DNA of 29,754 nt from CAZESH01 sp964514665 (lineage in GTDB: Bacteria > Bacillota > Bacilli > Paenibacillales > KCTC-25726), in the NCBI GenBank assembly GCA_964514665.1, contig CAZESH010000015.1:1-29754 (forward strand). Direction: 5' to 3'. Shown here in pieces: positions 6,040 to 14,581 of this stretch. The notes beneath the pieces are model-generated. The model did no database searches and had not been told where the DNA came from. It saw only the letters and a program-made list of their open reading frames with translations. A program made the translations under genes and the position numbers. Numbering within the stretch: the first letter of the stretch is position 1; every line of letters starts with the position of its first letter.

Positions 6040-8814
6040 CTAAATGGAACGGAACGATTTCCCCGTGATCAGCCTCTGCTTTTTCGGACCGAAGCGCAGC
6101 AGGCTGCCAAACCCGAACAACAGAGTCGGAATCGCGGCCGAAATCATCACCAGGATCCATTCGTGCATGTCAAGATTCACAGTTTTGAATATCGGCTGCA
6201 GCTCGGGAATGTACAGCACGGCGATCAAAAGAGCGATGGATGAAATCACGGCCGCCACCAGATATTTGTTTTGCAGCAAATTGCGATGGAAAATCGATCG
6301 CGAGCTGCGGCAGTCAAAAACGTGAATCAGCTGCGCCATGACCAAGGTGGCAAAAGCTACGGTTTGGGCAAGCGCCAACTGGTTGGGATCTCCCTCATGC
6401 TCCTGCAGCGTGATCCAAAAAGCGGCAAGGGTACAAATTCCAATCAGCACACCGCGGCTTATGATCTTCCAACCCAGTCTGCGGGCAAAAATGTTTTCCT
6501 TGGCCGGACGCGGCTTGGTCTGCATCAAATTATCCTCGGCATCATCCACGCCAAGCGCCATCGCCGGCAGTCCGTCGGTAACGAGGTTGACCCAAAGAAT
6601 TTGAATCGGCACAAGTGGCAAAGGCATGCCTGCCATCATGGCAATGAACATGGTAAGAATTTCCCCGACATTGGAGGCCAGCAGGTAGCGGATAAATTTG
6701 CGGATATTTTCATAGATGCCTCTGCCTTCTTCAATTGCCGCCACGATTGTGGCGAAATTGTCGTCGCTCAACACCAGCGCCGACGCTTCCTTGGTCACAT
6801 CCGTACCGGTAATGCCCATGGAAATGCCGATATCCGCCGCCTTAATCGCCGGCGCATCGTTGACCCCGTCGCCCGTCATGGCCACCACATGCCCTTGACG
6901 CTGCAGCGATTTGACGATGCGCAGCTTGTGCTCCGGCGACACCCGCGCATAGACATACACCCGATTGACGATTTCATCAAGCTCGCTTTCGGAAAGGGCG
7001 CCGAGCTCGGCGCCGTCCATTGTCAATCCGCCGTTCGGCAGCATGCCGAGCTGCGTGGCGATGGCCTCCGCGGTAATTTTGTGGTCTCCCGTAATCATCA
7101 CCGTTTTGATTCCCGCTTTTTTGCAGGTGTAAATGGCTTCGCGCACTTCCCGGCGCGGCGGATCAATCATTCCGGCAAGACCTACGAAGACCAGGCCGCG
7201 CTCGACTTCATCTTCATTCTCGAACCCATCATCCGGCTTTAATTCGCGGTAAGCGACCGCAAGTACGCGCAGGGCGTTTTTGGCCATCGCTTCGTTGGCC
7301 GACATCACCTTGCGTTTCAGCGTTTCCGTAAAAGGAACGATCTTATCGTCCCAAAGAATGTAAGCGCAGTTCTGCAGCAGCATATCCGGCGCTCCCTTCG
7401 TGCACACCAGATGACCTCCCTGATGCTTGACCAGCACCGACATGCGCTTGCGTTCGGAATCAAACGGATATTCCTTGATCCTCGGATACAACCCGTTCAT
7501 TTGCGCTTTTCCGAAGCCTGTCTTCGCACCCAACACGATCAGCGCGCCTTCGGTCGGATCCCCTTTGATCACCCATTGCATGTCGGGAGCTTCCTTTTGT
7601 TTTTTTCTGCGCTGTTCCTGCTCTTCTTCCTGCAGCGATGCATTGTTGCAAAGCACGGAAATTTGCAAAAACCGTTTCAGGGTTTGATCCTTGCGGGTGT
7701 CAACCGGCTTTCCCTGACCCAGAATCTCCCCCTTTGGCTCGTAGCCTGTTCCGGTCACCTCGAACAAGGCGTTTCCCGCCCACAGATGGGTAACGGTCAT
7801 CTTGTTCTGGGTCAACGTTCCCGTTTTGTCGGAGCAGATCACCGAAGCGCAGCCGAGCGTTTCCACCGAAGGCAGCTTGCGGACAATCGCTTTGCGGCGA
7901 ATCATTCTTTGCACCCCGAGTGCCAGCGCGATCGTTACAATCGCCGGCAGCCCCTCCGGAATGGCGGCAACCGCGAGACTGACCCCGGCGAGAAACATGC
8001 CGTATACCGGCTGGCCATGCAGAATGCCTGCAGCCACAACCAAAATCGTCAAAACTACGGCCAAACCGATCAGCATTTTGCCAAGCTGCTCCAGCCGGTG
8101 CTGCAGCGGAGTCTGCATCGTCTCCGTGCTTTGGATCAGATCGGCGATTTTTCCCATTTCCGTGTTCATTCCGGTGCGCACAACCAGGCCCTTGCCGGTA
8201 CCGCGGGTGACCATCGTGCCCATAAAGCCCATGTTTCTCTGGTCGCCCAAAGGAATCTCCTCATCTTCCAGCTGCTCGCAATGCTTGCTTACAGGAACGG
8301 ATTCCCCTGTAAGGGCCGACTCCTCCACATAGAAATTGTTGCTTTCCAGCATGCGAATGTCTGCGGGAATCCGGTCCCCGCTTTCAAGCACAATCATATC
8401 TCCGGGAACCAGCTCGCGAGCTTCCACTTGCAAAATCGCCCCGTCGCGTATCACTTTCGCCGTCGGCGCGGACAACTCCCTCAGTGCCCGCAGCGAGCGC
8501 TCGGCGCGAAACTCCTGTGCGAATCCGAGCACACCGTTCATGACAATAATGGCTATGATGGTGATGGCATCAAGATATTCTCCAAGCAGCCCGGAGATCA
8601 AAGTGGCGCCAACGAGTATCAACACCATAAAATCCTTGAATTGATTCAAAAACAAGGTGATCGGGGAAATCCTCTTTCCCTCGGTGAGCTCGTTCGGCCC
8701 CGTTTGCCGCATTCTTTCGCCGGCTTCTCCGCCGGAAAGCCCTTTTGCTGGATTCGTTTTTAAAGCATCCGTTATTTCTTCCACGGACATATGGTGCCAA
8801 TGCTTCTGACTCAT
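6040..8814 (-). CDS. Calcium-transporting P-type ATPase (P2A, YloB/SERCA-like)
   Basis: This 924-residue integral membrane pump has the full set of P-type motifs. They are an N-terminal cation-ATPase domain, TGES (169-172, actuator), PEGL (286-289, metal site in M4), the phosphorylated Asp329 in SDKTGTLT, KGDPTEGAL and KGAPDMLL in the nucleotide domain, and TGDGVNDAPA. Late membrane segments carry NLVTDGLPA, typical of P2A Ca2+ pumps. Family knowledge indicates ATP-driven Ca2+ export; Bacillus YloB, linked to spores, is the nearest named relative. Mn2+ specificity cannot be excluded. GGGAGG lies 10 nt before the ATG. It is divergent from rqcH. Confidence 0.93.
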   Translation of the reverse strand: MSQKHWHHMSVEEITDALKTNPAKGLSGGEAGERMRQTGPNELTEGKRISPITLFLNQFKDFMVLILVGATLISGLLGEYLDAITIIAIIVMNGVLGFAQEFRAERSLRALRELSAPTAKVIRDGAILQVEARELVPGDMIVLESGDRIPADIRMLESNNFYVEESALTGESVPVSKHCEQLEDEEIPLGDQRNMGFMGTMVTRGTGKGLVVRTGMNTEMGKIADLIQSTETMQTPLQHRLEQLGKMLIGLAVVLTILVVAAGILHGQPVYGMFLAGVSLAVAAIPEGLPAIVTIALALGVQRMIRRKAIVRKLPSVETLGCASVICSDKTGTLTQNKMTVTHLWAGNALFEVTGTGYEPKGEILGQGKPVDTRKDQTLKRFLQISVLCNNASLQEEEQEQRRKKQKEAPDMQWVIKGDPTEGALIVLGAKTGFGKAQMNGLYPRIKEYPFDSERKRMSVLVKHQGGHLVCTKGAPDMLLQNCAYILWDDKIVPFTETLKRKVMSANEAMAKNALRVLAVAYRELKPDDGFENEDEVERGLVFVGLAGMIDPPRREVREAIYTCKKAGIKTVMITGDHKITAEAIATQLGMLPNGGLTMDGAELGALSESELDEIVNRVYVYARVSPEHKLRIVKSLQRQGHVVAMTGDGVNDAPAIKAADIGISMGITGTDVTKEASALVLSDDNFATIVAAIEEGRGIYENIRKFIRYLLASNVGEILTMFIAMMAGMPLPLVPIQILWVNLVTDGLPAMALGVDDAEDNLMQTKPRPAKENIFARRLGWKIISRGVLIGICTLAAFWITLQEHEGDPNQLALAQTVAFATLVMAQLIHVFDCRSSRSIFHRNLLQNKYLVAAVISSIALLIAVLYIPELQPIFKTVNLDMHEWILVMISAAIPTLLFGFGSLLRFGPKKQRLITGKSFRSI

Positions 8815-8983
8815 TCTCCAGTAACCTCCCTTATAGTGCGCAGCGATAAGTGCTTATCCATGTGAAAACAACCTGTACTAGAGACTATTCAGACAAGCAG
8901 CAAAATATCCCATGTGCACTTAAGTTTTTCGGCAAAGTATGGCATGATAGTAGTTGTGAACTTTATGAAAGTGGGTGTCCTAT

Positions 8984-10741
8984 ATGGCGCTGGACGGACT
9001 GGTCGTCCGCACGCTCGTGAACGACCTGCAGTTCCTGACCGGAGGAAGAATCAACAAAATACATCAACCCGGAGAATCCGAAATCGTGCTGCAGATCAGG
9101 GCCCGGGGCAGCAATGCCAAACTGCTGCTGTCAGCCAACCCAACAATTCCGAGAGCGCATTTGACTGAATCCGCTTTTCTCAATCCGCTGGATGCCCCGA
9201 TGTTCTGCATGCTTTTGCGCAAGCATTGCGAAAGCGGCATTATCCAAGCCATCCGCCAGCCGGGAATGGAGCGGATCATCCACATTGAGATTGTGCAAAA
9301 AAATGAACTTGGCGATATGCGGAGCAAGACGATTCTGGTGGAAATCATGGGCCGGCACAGCAATATTATTGTGTTGGATACGGAAAACGAGACGGTGCTG
9401 GACGGGATTCATCATGTTACGCCTGCGCTCAGCGCGTATCGCGTGATTATGCCGGGAAGCCGCTACATGCCGCCTCCCGAGCAGAATAAGCTTAACCCCG
9501 AGCAGGTCTCTGCCGAACAATTTATGCAGCTGATGCAGCAGGAGGATGCCGCAGATCTCGGCCTTGCACGGGCAATCGTCGGCAGCTTCAGCGGAATCAG
9601 TCCGCTCATTGCCGAAGAAATCGTGTTTCGCAGCGGGCTTGACGGCAATCCCGGAGCCTTGGATCGTTCGCAGCTTGAACGGCTTTGGCATAGCTTCAAT
9701 GCCATTATCGAGCAAGTCGTCGAGCACCGGCCGGAACCGCAAATGGTGGAGGCCGACAGCGGGAAAAGCTATTTTTCCGTTGTCGCGCTGACCCATTTAC
9801 AAGGAAGGACCACCGGCTTTTCAACCGTCAGCAAATGCCTGGAAGCCTTCTATGGCGACAAGGCGGAAAAGGATGCGGTAAAGCAGCGGACGTCGGATTT
9901 GCAGCGGCATTTGCAAAACGAGAAGAGCAAGAATGAAAAAAAGCTGGAAAAGCTGCGGGAAACCGTGGAGGAAGCCAACAATGCGGAACGTTTCCGCGTA
10001 CTCGGCGAGCTTTTGACGGCGCATATGCATCAAATCAGCAAGGGAGAACGGGAAATTGAGGTGATCAACTATTATGACGAGCAGCAAAGACCGGTCATCA
10101 TCGAGCTCGACCCTCAACTTTCCCCCTCCGAGAACGCACAGCGCTATTTTAAAAAATACACCAAAAGCAAAAACAGCCTGATCGCAGCCCGGCAGCAAAT
10201 TCAAGTTGCGCAGAAGGAAATCCGCTATCTGGAAAATTTGCTGCATCAATTGGCGCATGCCACGCTGGGCGATATCGAGGAGATCCGCGAGGAGCTTTCT
10301 GAACAAGGCTACGTAAGACAAAGACGTAAAAAGCAGGGTAAAGCCAAGAAGCCGGGGAATAAGCCGCTGCTCCATTGTTATACGTCCAGTGAAGGAATCC
10401 CCATCTATGTCGGCAAGAATAATTTGCAGAATGAATATTTGACCAACCGCCTTGCCCACGCCTCGGATACTTGGCTGCATACCAAAGACATTCCGGGCTC
10501 TCACGTGGTCATCCGCAGCGACGATTTCGGTGAGGAAACGCTTGAAGAAGCCGCACAGCTGGCGGCTTACTTCAGTCAGGCTCGCAGCTCCAGCCAAGTC
10601 CCGGTGGACATGACCCTGATCCGCCATGTTCGCAAGCCGAACGGGGCCAAGCCTGGTTTCGTCATTTACGATCATCAAAAAACGCTGTTCATCACTCCGG
10701 ACGAGCAGCGCATCAAGCAATTGTCATTTATATTGAAGTAA
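8984..10741 (+). CDS. rqcH: RqcH / NFACT-family ribosome quality control protein (Rqc2 homologue, FbpA-like)
   Basis: In Bacillota RqcH binds stalled 50S-peptidyl-tRNA and recruits tRNA-Ala to add C-terminal alanine tails. Older annotations call it fibronectin-binding protein A. The N-terminal NFACT-N domain (MALDGLVVRTLVNDL, VEIMGRHSNIIVLD) spans about 1-290. A charged coiled coil covers about 290-430, and the NFACT-R domain has the signature DTWLHTKDIPGSHVVIR. I start at the ATG at 8984 (585 residues), the usual family start; a GTG at 8975 would add three residues. The conserved Asp-Arg of the N domain appears here as Glu96-Arg97. Confidence 0.92.
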   Translation: MALDGLVVRTLVNDLQFLTGGRINKIHQPGESEIVLQIRARGSNAKLLLSANPTIPRAHLTESAFLNPLDAPMFCMLLRKHCESGIIQAIRQPGMERIIHIEIVQKNELGDMRSKTILVEIMGRHSNIIVLDTENETVLDGIHHVTPALSAYRVIMPGSRYMPPPEQNKLNPEQVSAEQFMQLMQQEDAADLGLARAIVGSFSGISPLIAEEIVFRSGLDGNPGALDRSQLERLWHSFNAIIEQVVEHRPEPQMVEADSGKSYFSVVALTHLQGRTTGFSTVSKCLEAFYGDKAEKDAVKQRTSDLQRHLQNEKSKNEKKLEKLRETVEEANNAERFRVLGELLTAHMHQISKGEREIEVINYYDEQQRPVIIELDPQLSPSENAQRYFKKYTKSKNSLIAARQQIQVAQKEIRYLENLLHQLAHATLGDIEEIREELSEQGYVRQRRKKQGKAKKPGNKPLLHCYTSSEGIPIYVGKNNLQNEYLTNRLAHASDTWLHTKDIPGSHVVIRSDDFGEETLEEAAQLAAYFSQARSSSQVPVDMTLIRHVRKPNGAKPGFVIYDHQKTLFITPDEQRIKQLSFILK

Positions 10742-10756
10742 GACGCGTGAACGGAT

Positions 10757-10812
10757 AAAACCGTGGACATTTCAGCTTGTCGTATAAACAGCCGAAATGT
10801 CCACGGTTATTT
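10757..10812. terminator. Bidirectional terminator between rqcH and galU
   Basis: A 15-bp perfect stem (10759-10773 with 10794-10808) has a 20-nt loop. It is flanked by AA on the left and ATTTT on the right. It lies between the convergent rqcH and galU genes and can serve both. Confidence 0.88.
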
Positions 10813-10838
10813 TCAACTCATCGGAAACATGTTCCGAT

Positions 10839-11720
10839 TTACAAGGATGCCATAATACGACGCAAATATTGCTTCAAATCGTCTTTAAGATCTTCCCTTT
10901 GCAGCGCGAATTCAATCGTCGCTTCGATGTAGCCAAGCTTGTCGCCGGTATCGTAACGTGTACCCTGAATGCGGTAGGCGATCATGCGCTGCGATTGATT
11001 GAGAATGCGAAGCGCGTCCGTAAGCTGGATTTCCCCGCCTTTGCTCGGCTGACAGTCCTCCAAAATCGAGAAAATATCGGGATGCAGCACGTAACGTCCG
11101 ATTACAGCCAAATTGGAAGGCGCTTCCTCGCGACTTGGTTTTTCTACCAAATCTTCAATCCAGGTGAGGCCCTCCGCAAGCCCGGTTTGCTCCTTGGCCG
11201 GCGAAACGATGCCGTATTTGCTGACTTCTTCCCAAGGAACTTGCTGCGTCGCGATAATCGGAGCACCCGTTGTTTCGTAAAGATCGACCATCGATTTCAA
11301 ACAAGGAGGATCGGATTGGATAATATCATCGCCGAGCAGTACGGCAAAAGGTTCGTTGCCGATAAATTTTCTTGCGCATAAGACGGCATGACCGAGGCCA
11401 AGCGGTTCTTTTTGCCGGATATAATGAATGTCCGCCATGTTGGAAATCCCTTGGACGACCTCCAGCAGCTGATTCTTCCCTTTTTCCTGCAGCATGCTCT
11501 CAAGCTCGAAGGACTTGTCGAAATGATCTTCAATCGCCCGCTTATTTCTTCCTGTGACAATAATAATATCTTCAACACCGGATGCAATGGCTTCTTCCAC
11601 TATGTATTGAATGGCCGGTTTGTCCACAATCGGCAGCATTTCTTTCGGCTGCGCCTTCGTTGCGGGCAAAAAACGGGTGCCTAAACCTGCTGCGGGTATA
11701 ATTGCTTTACGAATCGTCAA
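10839..11720 (-). CDS. galU: UTP-glucose-1-phosphate uridylyltransferase
   Basis: GalU makes UDP-glucose from UTP and glucose-1-phosphate, a precursor for cell-wall polysaccharide, teichoic acid glycosylation and exopolysaccharide. The nucleotide-binding signature AAGLGTRFLPATKAQPKEML is at about residues 10-28. Further conserved pieces are VEEAIASGVEDIIIVTGRNK, LGDDI and TRYDTGDKLGY. I start at the TTG at 11720 (293 residues), which places AAGGAG 8 nt upstream and aligns RKAIIPAAG with relatives. A GTG at 11729 overlaps the ribosome binding site and is unlikely. It lies 24 bp after the PHP gene, probably in one transcript with it. Confidence 0.95.
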   Translation of the reverse strand: MTIRKAIIPAAGLGTRFLPATKAQPKEMLPIVDKPAIQYIVEEAIASGVEDIIIVTGRNKRAIEDHFDKSFELESMLQEKGKNQLLEVVQGISNMADIHYIRQKEPLGLGHAVLCARKFIGNEPFAVLLGDDIIQSDPPCLKSMVDLYETTGAPIIATQQVPWEEVSKYGIVSPAKEQTGLAEGLTWIEDLVEKPSREEAPSNLAVIGRYVLHPDIFSILEDCQPSKGGEIQLTDALRILNQSQRMIAYRIQGTRYDTGDKLGYIEATIEFALQREDLKDDLKQYLRRIMASL

Positions 11721-11744
11721 CAATTTCACTCCTTAGTCTTTTTA

Positions 11745-12590
11745 TTATTGCTCAACGGATCGATTTTTAAGCAACTCCGCCACTTCCATGGAAACACTTC
11801 GCGAGCCGATCCTTCCGTGAAAAATTTGACCGTTGCGCTCCCCGTGATAATCTGACCCGGCGGTCGCGATCAGACTGTTTTTTGCCGCCATCCGTGCATA
11901 ACGGGCTTCATCCTCGGTGGAATGGTCCGAATGGTAAGCTTCAATCCCGTCCAGGCCGTTTTTGATCAAACGATCAATCATCTCATCCTTGCGGTACAAG
12001 CCGGGATGCGCCAACACGGCCGCTCCTCCGGCCTCGTGGATCCATTGAATGGCGGTTTCGGGAGTGATTCGCTGCAGATTGACATAAGCACGGCTGCCTG
12101 AGGCCAAATATAGGTCAAACGCTTCACGAATATGTTTAACATACCCCTTTTGCACCATCACCTCGGCAATATGCGGCCTTCCGATCGTTTCGCCTTTGCC
12201 TTTTTTTGCTTGCAGTGAAGCTTTAAGCTCTTCCATGGTAACCGGAACGCCCAAATCCTCCAGCTTCTGCAAAATCATTTGATTCCTGCGGTTTCTTACC
12301 CCGCGCAAATCCTTCAGCCGCTGTAAGAAAAGCGGATCGGCGGTATGGATCCAGTAGCCCAGCACATGGATGTCGATACCTTCGTGCACCGTGCTGATCT
12401 CCACCCCGGGAATCACCTGCATGTGGCAAGCTTTGCCCGCTTCCATCGCCTCCGGAATGCCGGCCACCGTATCATGATCGGTGATCGCCAAACCTGCAAG
12501 GCCTGCCTTCAAAGCTGAAAGGACGAGCTCTGACGGGGTGCTCATACCGTCGGAAGCTGTTGTATGGGTGTGCATATCCACTGAATTCAT
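11745..12590 (-). CDS. PHP-domain metal-dependent phosphoesterase (RNase AM/TrpH-like)
   Basis: The PHP metal-binding pattern is clear: HTH at residues 7-9 in DMHTHTTASDG, TDHD at 37-40, then later histidines in IGRPHIAEVM, LAHPG, YHSDHS and AGSDYHG. The length (281 residues) and motif order match the YciV/TrpH group. E. coli members are 5'-3' exoribonucleases acting on 5' ends or on 3',5'-bisphosphonucleotides. Which substrate applies here is not decidable from sequence. I prefer the ATG at 12590, with AAAGGATGG upstream, over a TTG two codons earlier. It lies 28 bp after the LysR gene, so cotranscription is likely. Confidence 0.85.
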   Translation of the reverse strand: MNSVDMHTHTTASDGMSTPSELVLSALKAGLAGLAITDHDTVAGIPEAMEAGKACHMQVIPGVEISTVHEGIDIHVLGYWIHTADPLFLQRLKDLRGVRNRRNQMILQKLEDLGVPVTMEELKASLQAKKGKGETIGRPHIAEVMVQKGYVKHIREAFDLYLASGSRAYVNLQRITPETAIQWIHEAGGAAVLAHPGLYRKDEMIDRLIKNGLDGIEAYHSDHSTEDEARYARMAAKNSLIATAGSDYHGERNGQIFHGRIGSRSVSMEVAELLKNRSVEQ

Positions 12591-12618
12591 CCGCAAACCA
12601 TCCTTTCAATTCTATTCC

Positions 12619-13524
12619 TTAAAGCCATTGGCTGATATCCTTTTCGCGAAGAAAAGACAAGAACGTCACTGCAGATATAGGAAGCAGAGTGGAATTCAAG
12701 TAAATGGAATAAAAATGACGTTTAAATTCCAGGCCGCTGATTTCTCCAGTTTGAAGCACACCGAGCGCCACCTCGTGACGGACCGAGGAAGAAGAAAGAA
12801 TTGATATGCCCAATCCGGCCTCTACTGCAGACTTGACCGCTCCCGTGCTGCCCAGTTCCATGACAATCTGCATGGATGCCGGATCCACGCCTTTGCGGTT
12901 GAGCTCCTGCTCCATCACCTGGCGGGTACCCGAGCCTTGCTCGCGAAGCACAAAAGGATATTTCAGCACTTCTTCAATCGTGCAATCCTGAACGGAAGCG
13001 AGCGGATGTTGAGGCGGAAAGATCAGCATCAACTGATCGCTTAAAACTGTATCGATATGTACGTCCGGATGATGGACCGGCGCCTCCACCAAACCGAAAT
13101 TCAATTGATGGTTCAATATTTCCTCGAGAATTTGCGTTGAATTGATCACCTTCATACGTATGGAGATGTTGGGATATTCCTTGCCGAACGGTCCCAGAAG
13201 CCTGGGAAGAATATACTCCCCGATCGTCAAACTCGCTCCCAGCTGCAGTCTGCCTTCAAGCTCATGGGTAAATTTCGACATCGCCACATCTGTTTCCTTG
13301 ACCAGTTCAATGCTCCTCCGGGCATAGGACATCAATGTCCTGCCGGCTTCTGAAAGCTCCACTTTTTTGGTTGAACGGTGAAAAAGCTTTGTGCCGTAAT
13401 AATCCTCCAAGGATTGGATTTGCATGGTCACTGCAGGCTGGGTCATATGCAGGCTTTGCGCCGCCGCTGAAAAACTGCCGCGTTCCGCTACCGTATAAAA
13501 AATGTGAAGCTGGTGGAAATTCAA
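12619..13524 (-). CDS. LysR-family transcriptional regulator
   Basis: The N-terminal winged helix-turn-helix (about 1-60) is textbook LysR: HQLHIFYTVAERGSFSAAAQ and HMTQPAVTMQIQSLE. A linker helix and the type-2 periplasmic-binding-like effector domain follow, with LVEAPVHHPDV and FVLREQGSGTRQVMEQEL. The FVxREQGSGTR stretch is common in the CysL/CbbR subgroup. The effector is unknown. At 301 residues the length is standard. Translation starts at a TTG at 13524 with GGGAGG 9 nt upstream. Unlike many LysR genes it is not divergent from an obvious target; the downstream PHP and galU genes are the closest candidates for coregulation. Confidence 0.9.
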   Translation of the reverse strand: MNFHQLHIFYTVAERGSFSAAAQSLHMTQPAVTMQIQSLEDYYGTKLFHRSTKKVELSEAGRTLMSYARRSIELVKETDVAMSKFTHELEGRLQLGASLTIGEYILPRLLGPFGKEYPNISIRMKVINSTQILEEILNHQLNFGLVEAPVHHPDVHIDTVLSDQLMLIFPPQHPLASVQDCTIEEVLKYPFVLREQGSGTRQVMEQELNRKGVDPASMQIVMELGSTGAVKSAVEAGLGISILSSSSVRHEVALGVLQTGEISGLEFKRHFYSIYLNSTLLPISAVTFLSFLREKDISQWL

Positions 13525-13557
13525 AGCCGATGACCTCCCTCTCCCCTTAACAACAAT

Positions 13558-13566
13558 ATTATAGCA
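13558..13566 (-). promoter_or_regulatory. Extended -10 promoter for the LysR gene
   Basis: On the minus strand TGCTATAAT is a perfect -10 with the extended TGn motif, 34 bp before the LysR start codon. No good -35 stands 17 bp upstream, which fits an extended -10 promoter. Confidence 0.6.
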
Positions 13567-13620
13567 AAAAATAACTGCAATATAACCCTGCCCTCTTTTC
13601 TTTAAGCGCTTTACCCATAA

Positions 13621-13650
13621 AAAACAAAAAGCGGGCTGCAGGCAGCCGCT
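13621..13650 (-). terminator. Intrinsic terminator after the 145-residue gene
   Basis: On the minus strand AGCGGCTG pairs with CAGCCCGCT (one bulged C) and is followed by TTTTTGTTTT. It lies about 40 bp past the stop of the gene at 13689 and upstream of the LysR promoter. Confidence 0.8.
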
Positions 13651-13688
13651 TACTTTACATTCGTTGTGGATTCACAAAATATTTACGC

Positions 13689-14126
13689 CTATCTCCTTTT
13701 TCGGCTGTTCTTGATCAAGGTCATTCTGCGGGAATGCCGCAACCAGGAATAGTAAGACTTCAAATCGCGCAATTCGATCGTTTCCGACATTCTGCCCAGA
13801 AAGGTGACGACAATCATTTTATGCAAAGGATTGCCGGCAATGTCCACCTCGTTGTCCAAATCGGAAAATTCCGCAACCATCACCAGATCGTCTTCAACCA
13901 AATAAACGTCCTGCTCGTTGCGGTAATAAGACGTAATTTCCCCCTGCTTGAGCTTTTCCCAAAGGTAACCGCAAATATCCTCGTATCCGGTCTTTTCATT
14001 TTCAACCCGATCGGTCCATCGGTTGATCGCATGGTTGGTAATCACGATATCCGCCACTTTTTTGTCCGCTAATGCAACATAGAAGGGTTCATAGGTGCTC
14101 CAGCGCGACATAGTCTTATCCTTCAT
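13689..14126 (-). CDS. Conserved-looking hypothetical protein, 145 residues
   Basis: I do not recognise a named family with certainty. The protein is soluble and mixed alpha/beta, with a distinctive ITNHAINRWTDRV segment (residues about 29-41). An acidic middle (VYLVEDDLVMVAEFSDLDNEVD) and a very basic C-terminus (SRRMTLIKNSRKRR) follow. The pattern N-H-A-x-x-R-W followed by an L-x-x-G-E-I-x-x-Y stretch loosely resembles DUF4258-like folds; that is only a suggestion. The gene stands alone, with its own promoter (TTGGAA-17-TACAAT), AAAGGGG before the ATG at 14126, and its own terminator. This supports it being a real gene. Confidence 0.75.
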   Translation of the reverse strand: MKDKTMSRWSTYEPFYVALADKKVADIVITNHAINRWTDRVENEKTGYEDICGYLWEKLKQGEITSYYRNEQDVYLVEDDLVMVAEFSDLDNEVDIAGNPLHKMIVVTFLGRMSETIELRDLKSYYSWLRHSRRMTLIKNSRKRR

Positions 14127-14186
14127 ACGTGAATACCCCTTTCCAGCCGAAAAATGGGCCTATTTTCCTATATGCTCTACATGACT

Positions 14187-14215
14187 ATTGTACTTCAGAT
14201 TTGAAAATTTTCCAA
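14187..14215 (-). promoter_or_regulatory. Sigma-A-type promoter for the 145-residue gene
   Basis: On the minus strand TTGGAA (14210-14215) and TACAAT (14187-14192) are 17 bp apart, about 60 bp before the start codon. Confidence 0.55.
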
Positions 14216-14255
14216 TCGTCAATTTGAAATACCGGAAATAATTGCGCACACTACA

Positions 14256-14519
14256 TTAAAGGGAGTAAAATCTAGTTTTGTCGGGAACATCGCTATTGTA
14301 TTCGGTTTTAATTTCATTGCGCAGCGATTTTTCGATTTTTTTCACATAGTGCAGTCTTTGCAGCTGCTTTCTCACTTCTTCTTCTTTGTCCGCATTAATA
14401 TACAGCATGACATAATGCATGCGCTTGGAAATGAAATGCACCGAGCCGTAGCGATCCAAATTTCTTGCGGCTTTCACATCACTGACCCAAACAATCAATC
14501 CGCTTCGTTTTGTAAACAT
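14256..14519 (-). CDS. ylbG: YlbG family protein (DUF2129)
   Basis: This small cytosolic protein of 87 residues contains GLIVWVSDVKAARNLDRYGSVHF and YVMLYINADKEEEV, the YlbG/DUF2129 signature. No biochemical function is established for the family that I can state safely. I start at the ATG at 14519 (MFTKRSG), with GAGGAA in front. A more upstream start at 14555 would add twelve poorly conserved residues and lacks a site. It is transcribed away from the asparaginase gene. In Bacillus ylbF and ylbG are direct neighbours; here the asparaginase gene lies between them. Confidence 0.88.
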   Translation of the reverse strand: MFTKRSGLIVWVSDVKAARNLDRYGSVHFISKRMHYVMLYINADKEEEVRKQLQRLHYVKKIEKSLRNEIKTEYNSDVPDKTRFYSL

Positions 14520-14581
14520 TGGCTTTCCTCGCTTTCCTTTTGGCTGTAAAAACAAATCAATTACAGGAGTGAATTTATTTC

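Noticed and set aside
8845..8858. GATAAG-TG-CTTATC inverted repeat between the Ca2+ ATPase and rqcH genes, possible operator.
   Set aside because: Only 12 paired bases, no second copy, and no matching promoter element; too weak to list as a site.
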